A stretch of DNA of 12,345 nucleotides, taken from positions 1 to 12,345 of the forward strand of contig JBDTNL010000092.1 in NCBI GenBank assembly GCA_039933785.1, given 5' to 3'. Each line of letters opens with the position of its first letter. Position 1 is the first letter of the stretch. Below the pieces are notes generated by a model. That model was given only the letters and a program-made list of their open reading frames with translations, did not search any database and had not been told where the DNA came from. Shown here in pieces: positions 9,126 to 12,345 of the stretch. Both the position numbers and the translations under genes were made by a program. The stretch is from JBDTNL01 sp039933785. Lineage in GTDB: Bacteria > Acidobacteriota > Thermoanaerobaculia > Multivoradales > JAGPDF01.

Positions 9126-10079
9126 TCATGCCGTTTCAGTGGGGAGTGGTTCTCTTGAGGCGGGCGAGGAATGAGTGGCAGTCGTAGGCGCCACCTTCGC
9201 GAGCGCCAGAACGACGCCAGCGAAAAGCAGCGTGTCGGCGAAGTAGTCGATTGCCGTGACCTGGGCCACGTCGCCCGCCGCGGAGAGGGCCAGGATCATG
9301 ATGGGACCGTAGAGAAGCAGAACGAGCAGTACGATCCAGGCTGCGAGGCAGGTCGAAATCAAACGCACTCTCTTGCCCCAAAGAATGCTCGCGCCGGCGA
9401 CCAGGAGCGCAGCGCCCGTGAGGTAGCCGATCAACAGCCGCCCTGGAACCCAGGACGGCATCTCCTGTACGAGCGGAACGACCGGAAGAACGGCGGGGTG
9501 CAGGATTTCCTCCAGGCCGAAGACGAGCAGCGCCAGGGTGACGAATGCTCGGCCCACGTTGCGCAGAATGCTTCGTCTGCGCTCCGACCAATCGTTTGCC
9601 GCGTTCGCCGCGAACATCCAGGCGGCACCGCCGAACGACAGCTCACGCGCGACGATCGTCCATAGAATCCGGTTGTTCTTCAGGGCGATGGCACCCGGCA
9701 GATGGAGCATCGCCACGAATAGGAACATCATGATTCCGAACAGCAGCCCCGACCAGCGAACGGAAACCCGGGCGGCGAGGCTCAGAGCCGCGGCGATCAA
9801 CGCGCAGCCGACGAAGTAGACCCAGTACGGCCGCCACGGCATGTACGACGGCACGCGTATGAGGAGCGACTGCGGATCGAAGAGATGGGTCGCCCCGAAC
9901 ACCGCGAGCGGTGGGGCGAAACAGACGCTCCAGAGAGCCACGATCTTGTCGAGCCCGCGCGCCGCGGGGATCTCCTTCCGGGCGCCCCACAAGGCAAGCG
10001 CGAGCAGCGCGAGTCCGGCGGAGCACATCGCAATCACGGTGGCCGAATACTCGGGGACCGTCGCCACGGCCTGTTGCAT
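9126..10079 (-). CDS. Integral membrane protein with two tandem DoxX-like halves
   Basis: Predicted 317-residue inner-membrane protein with about nine hydrophobic segments. After one N-terminal helix, two four-helix halves follow. Half one (about 50-160) contains VFGATHLFDP and VPSYMPWRPY; half two (about 185-297) contains VFGLEEILHP and MPSWVPGRLL. The motif (V/M)-P-S-(Y/W)-(M/V)-P recurs at 76-81 and 207-212 with the same downstream helix pattern, so the gene contains an internal duplication. The layout resembles DoxX-family membrane proteins, which are usually single four-helix units; the family call is tentative. The frame also opens at GTG 10112, but ATG at 10079 is preferred because GGAGG (10089-10085) sits 5 bases before it. 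It is transcribed separately from the minus-strand operon to its right, 237 bases after the last gene of that operon. Function is unknown. Confidence 0.82.
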   Translation of the reverse strand: MQQAVATVPEYSATVIAMCSAGLALLALALWGARKEIPAARGLDKIVALWSVCFAPPLAVFGATHLFDPQSLLIRVPSYMPWRPYWVYFVGCALIAAALSLAARVSVRWSGLLFGIMMFLFVAMLHLPGAIALKNNRILWTIVARELSFGGAAWMFAANAANDWSERRRSILRNVGRAFVTLALLVFGLEEILHPAVLPVVPLVQEMPSWVPGRLLIGYLTGAALLVAGASILWGKRVRLISTCLAAWIVLLVLLLYGPIMILALSAAGDVAQVTAIDYFADTLLFAGVVLALAKVAPTTATHSSPASREPLPTETA

Positions 10080-10264
10080 GGACTCCTCCGATTCGGGACG
10101 CTGCAGCCGCACTCTCGCATCCGCTGAACCCGCGGTGAGACCGTTTCGGGCCGAGGGACAGCCAAGGCGTGCTCAGTCGCTCAATACCAGCGGCTCACGG
10201 CACGGCGTGCGAGCGGCTTCTCCCGAGTGTCACGCCCGGGAGGATGCCACTGGGGACGCTCCGG

Positions 10265-10303
10265 CCTGGCAGCCGCGGCGCGGAGGACCGCGGCTCGGCC
10301 AGG
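10265..10303 (-). terminator. Strong hairpin downstream of the DUF2911 gene
   Basis: On the minus strand this hairpin starts 13 bases after the DUF2911 stop codon. AGCCGCGG (10271-10278) pairs with CCGCGGCT (10288-10295) over a 9-base loop. CCTGGC (10265-10270) pairs with GCCAGG (10298-10303) beyond a 2-base bulge, giving a 14-bp stem. There is no U-run after it, so it may stop transcription with help or protect the 3' end of the operon mRNA. The rest of the spacer (10080-10264) shows no gene; it should hold the promoter of the DoxX-like gene, which I could not place. Confidence 0.5.
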
Positions 10304-10316
10304 ATGGTGTGGAGGG

Positions 10317-10973
10317 TTACTTCGCGACCGTGAAGGGAACGACCGCTCCGGTCTTCTCCCAGGCCATCGAGAGCTTGCCGCCCCCGTCGGTCATGTCGGC
10401 GAAGCCGATGGTGAACTGGTCGATCGAGACCGCGGGCGTCATCATTGTCATCGGCACCCGGACGACGTCGAACTTTGGATCGTAGCCGTACGAGCCCCAG
10501 ATTTTGGTCTTCTCGCTGCGGTCGTACTTCTCCTGGGTCGGCTGCGTGCTGAGGATCAGAGTCCAGGCGCCTTCCTTGAGCTCGACAAATACGTCGTAGC
10601 TGCCGGGCTCGAGCTTCTTGCCGCCGATCGTCAGCGCAACTTCGGTCGTGAGCTTCGTCGCCTGGTTCGCGCCGGCGCGCCAGACGGGGGCCCCGGCGTT
10701 GACGTCCTTGCCGTAGTCCGCGCCCTTACCGAAGATGTCCGCGCGGCCGCGCAGCATCGGGCGGCTGTAGGCCACCTCGATCCACTTGCCGCCGGAGTAC
10801 GAGCGGTTGCCGTCCTTGTCGGGCGCGCTCCACGTGCCGTCGACCATCGTGGCCGCGGTCCCGGCAGGAGAGAGCGGCTTCTTGTCCTGCGCCAAGGCGA
10901 CCGATGCGGTCGATGCGACCATGACGCCCGTGAGAAGCAGAGCAATTCCGAGGATGGGTACCTTCCGAGTCAT
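10317..10973 (-). CDS. Exported DUF2911 family protein
   Basis: Predicted 218-residue exported protein matching my memory of the DUF2911 family, whose role is not established. Residues 1-28 are a typical Sec signal peptide ending in ALA. Family hallmarks are YSRPMLRGR (69-77), IFG (80-82), VWRAGANQAT (97-106), the LTIGGKKLEPGSYDVFV strand pair (114-130) and WTLILST (137-143), followed by IWGSYGYD and a beta-rich end. Start: ATG at 10973 overlaps the stop of the upstream membrane-protein gene as ATGA, with AGGAGG just ahead, so the two are translationally coupled. The same reading frame runs open far upstream to 11912, but that stretch is antisense-like Arg/Pro-rich noise lying within the upstream genes. 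A periplasmic role is likely; function is unknown. Confidence 0.92.
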   Translation of the reverse strand: MTRKVPILGIALLLTGVMVASTASVALAQDKKPLSPAGTAATMVDGTWSAPDKDGNRSYSGGKWIEVAYSRPMLRGRADIFGKGADYGKDVNAGAPVWRAGANQATKLTTEVALTIGGKKLEPGSYDVFVELKEGAWTLILSTQPTQEKYDRSEKTKIWGSYGYDPKFDVVRVPMTMMTPAVSIDQFTIGFADMTDGGGKLSMAWEKTGAVVPFTVAK

Positions 10974-11731
10974 TGAGCCTCCTGTCCAGCTGTAGAAGCG
11001 GCGCCGACAATTCGGTCTGGCCCGCGTCCGTGAACGATACCAGGGTCGTGTCGGACGATCACCGGCAGCACCCGGCGGCGCCGCACCCTCCACAACCAAT
11101 AGAACATCGCGCCAAACACGAGCAGGATCGGCAGCGTTCGCATCGGTCCGGTCGTGAACAGCTCGGGAAGGACCCTCGCGACGCGCGAGCGGATCGAGAA
11201 GAACGATCCCGCCGCGATGAACAGCGCGAAGCACATCCGCCAGAGATGGCGGGCCAGGCGAGGCCCGCCGCGCGGCGCGCCGGAACGGAGGACGCGCACG
11301 TCGCCGATCGCCGCCAGGGTCATGACGGTGGCGAGGACGAAGTGCATCACGAACGGGACGCCGTTGAGCACCCGATGCGGGCTGTTGAAGGCTTTGACAC
11401 CGCCCAGGACGTCGATGAGCGCGAGCCCTGTCGCGACGGCCAGCGCGGCGATTTGGACGGGGCGACTCCATGGCGATGCGGGGCGGACGGTCAGGAGCGC
11501 GGTGACCACGAAGTACGCGGTCATCAACGCAGCGAGCACGTTCGTCCAGTTGGGGGCCTTGAGGAACTCCAGGATCGTTGCACTGGTGCCCATGAGGAGC
11601 ATGGCGTAGACGAACAGCCGCCCGCTGCCGCGATGGATGGTGCCGCCCTTCTTGACGCTCAGAGCGACGGCGCCGAGAACCATGGCGAGGCCGCCGGCGG
11701 CGATGTGGACTGGTAGGAGCAGGTTGTGCAT
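10970..11731 (-). CDS. DUF2306-like integral membrane protein
   Basis: Predicted 253-residue inner-membrane protein with about seven hydrophobic segments. The opening, with LLPVHIAAGGLAMVLGA, the KKG step and then HRGSGRLFVYAML (33-45), resembles the DUF2306 family of predicted membrane proteins, where the two His positions (about 9 and 33) are conserved. Later helices lie near 47-80, 92-110, 127-145, 163-180 and 195-215. The C-terminus is a basic hydrophilic tail (WRVRRRRV to the end), probably cytoplasmic. Start: ATG at 11731 with AAAGG (11744-11740) 8 bases upstream; the preceding esterase gene ends 18 bases before. Its own stop overlaps the DUF2911 start (ATGA), so it is the middle gene of a three-gene operon. 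Biochemical role unknown. Confidence 0.85.
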   Translation of the reverse strand: MHNLLLPVHIAAGGLAMVLGAVALSVKKGGTIHRGSGRLFVYAMLLMGTSATILEFLKAPNWTNVLAALMTAYFVVTALLTVRPASPWSRPVQIAALAVATGLALIDVLGGVKAFNSPHRVLNGVPFVMHFVLATVMTLAAIGDVRVLRSGAPRGGPRLARHLWRMCFALFIAAGSFFSIRSRVARVLPELFTTGPMRTLPILLVFGAMFYWLWRVRRRRVLPVIVRHDPGIVHGRGPDRIVGAASTAGQEAQ

Positions 11732-11749
11732 AGCAGGGGCCTTTGCGTA

Positions 11750-12345
11750 CTACGGCACCGTCTGGAAGAAGTTCCAGATCTCGTTCGCGGCATGGATGTC
11801 CCGGTTCGAATGGCCCAGCAGGCGCCAGGCATGCATGGCTGGATGCGGGACGCTGTGGCCGCCGCCTTGAACGGCGTAGAGCGCAACGCTGCGCTTGCCC
11901 GGCGCGGACCATAGCGAACGCACGACGGTGCTCTCGTCGCCGGGGTCTCGGTCCGGAAGCTTCGTCACCTGAGGCGCGCCTTCAAGACCTGCAAGCTTGC
12001 GGAAGTAGTCGATGCTCGCTTGCGCCGACAGCACCGTCCCACGGCTCTTGAGGACAGGCCAGAGGACCACGTCGCCGCCGCGCCACGGGTTGATGGGGTC
12101 GTCGGTGCCGTTCATGAACAGAATGGAAACAGGCTGGTTCTTGGGCGTGACGGCCATGTTCTCGGGCGCAGGCACGCTGGCGACGACGGCGGCATAGGCG
12201 CGCGCGAAGTCCGGCGTCTGGAATGCCAAACACAAGGTCATCGACCCACCATTGGAAATGCCGGTGACGTAGACGCGGGTGCGGTCGACGTTGTGATCCG
12301 CGACCAGGCGGTCTACCAGGGCATGCAGAAAGCCGACGTCGTCGA
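11750..12345 (-). CDS. PHB-depolymerase/LpqC-like serine esterase, 5' end cut by the window
   Basis: C-terminal 197 residues of an alpha/beta-hydrolase; the frame is open through position 12343, so the start lies outside. It begins with DDVGFLHALVDRL, typical of the block before the nucleophile in poly(3-hydroxybutyrate)-depolymerase-like esterases (LpqC/Esterase_PHB group, which also includes feruloyl and acetylxylan esterases). The nucleophile is the Ser of GISNGG (codon 12256-12254). The acid is an Asp in NGTDDPINPW (codons 12103-12098), and the base is the His of GGGHSVP (codon 11857-11855). The triad is complete. These enzymes are usually exported and cleave polyester or carbohydrate-linked esters; the signal peptide would be beyond the window. 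The downstream membrane-protein gene follows after 18 bases. The exact substrate cannot be read from the sequence. Confidence 0.9.
   Translation of the reverse strand, partial: DDVGFLHALVDRLVADHNVDRTRVYVTGISNGGSMTLCLAFQTPDFARAYAAVVASVPAPENMAVTPKNQPVSILFMNGTDDPINPWRGGDVVLWPVLKSRGTVLSAQASIDYFRKLAGLEGAPQVTKLPDRDPGDESTVVRSLWSAPGKRSVALYAVQGGGHSVPHPAMHAWRLLGHSNRDIHAANEIWNFFQTVP

Noticed and set aside
10227..11716. Two plus-strand frames of about 250 codons opposite DUF2911 and DUF2306
   Set aside because: They are antisense to well-supported genes, lack an RBS, and show charged low-complexity translations with no motifs.
10974..11912. N-terminal extension of the DUF2911 frame to 531 codons
   Set aside because: The extension is Arg/Pro-rich and lies within the DUF2306-like gene. 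The ATG at 10973 has AGGAGG and begins a proper signal peptide.
12242..12343. Starting the esterase at the ATG at 12241
   Set aside because: That would begin after the nucleophile Ser. The frame continues upstream with the conserved DDVGFLHALVDRL and GISNGG blocks to the window edge, so the gene is simply cut.

Overview
The window is GC-rich, densely coded and has no mobile element, rRNA, CRISPR array or convincing tRNA. Its gene content is typical of Acidobacteriota, or a similar GC-rich Gram-negative soil or sediment lineage: a large exported Asp-box beta-propeller protein, a kinase-linked ECF sigma factor, a serine/threonine kinase with a long TPR tail, and a DUF2911 protein. The phylum is inferred from family content only; no marker gene is present.

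Plus strand, 68-5066: two exported proteins. The first (68-3493) is an 1141-residue sortilin/BNR-type beta-propeller with a FlgD-like domain and a helical C-terminus. After 358 noncoding bases comes an unrecognised 404-residue secreted protein with six mature cysteines (3852-5066).

Plus strand, 5086-9043: a signalling cassette. A strong GC hairpin follows the six-cysteine gene. Next come an ECF sigma factor (5154-5783) and, 7 bases later, a membrane Ser/Thr kinase with about twelve 42-residue TPRs (5791-8784). No anti-sigma factor is visible. The sigma factor has a Ser/Thr cluster where ordinary ECFs carry an acidic patch, so direct activation by the neighbouring kinase is the attractive reading. 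A 62-codon ORF with a signal peptide (8855-9043) follows and may be a small exported product of the cassette or a decayed remnant.

Minus strand, 12345-9126: first a tight three-gene operon, read from right to left. It comprises a PHB-depolymerase/LpqC-like serine esterase (its 5' end lies beyond the window), a DUF2306-type membrane protein, and an exported DUF2911 protein whose start overlaps the preceding stop by ATGA. A strong hairpin ends it. A separate minus-strand gene (9126-10079) encodes a membrane protein made of two tandem DoxX-like four-helix halves.

The most interesting parts are the sigma-kinase pair with its flanking secreted proteins, the internally duplicated membrane protein, and a possible RBS-sequestering leader hairpin ahead of the first gene. 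No clearly new system can be demonstrated from sequence alone.
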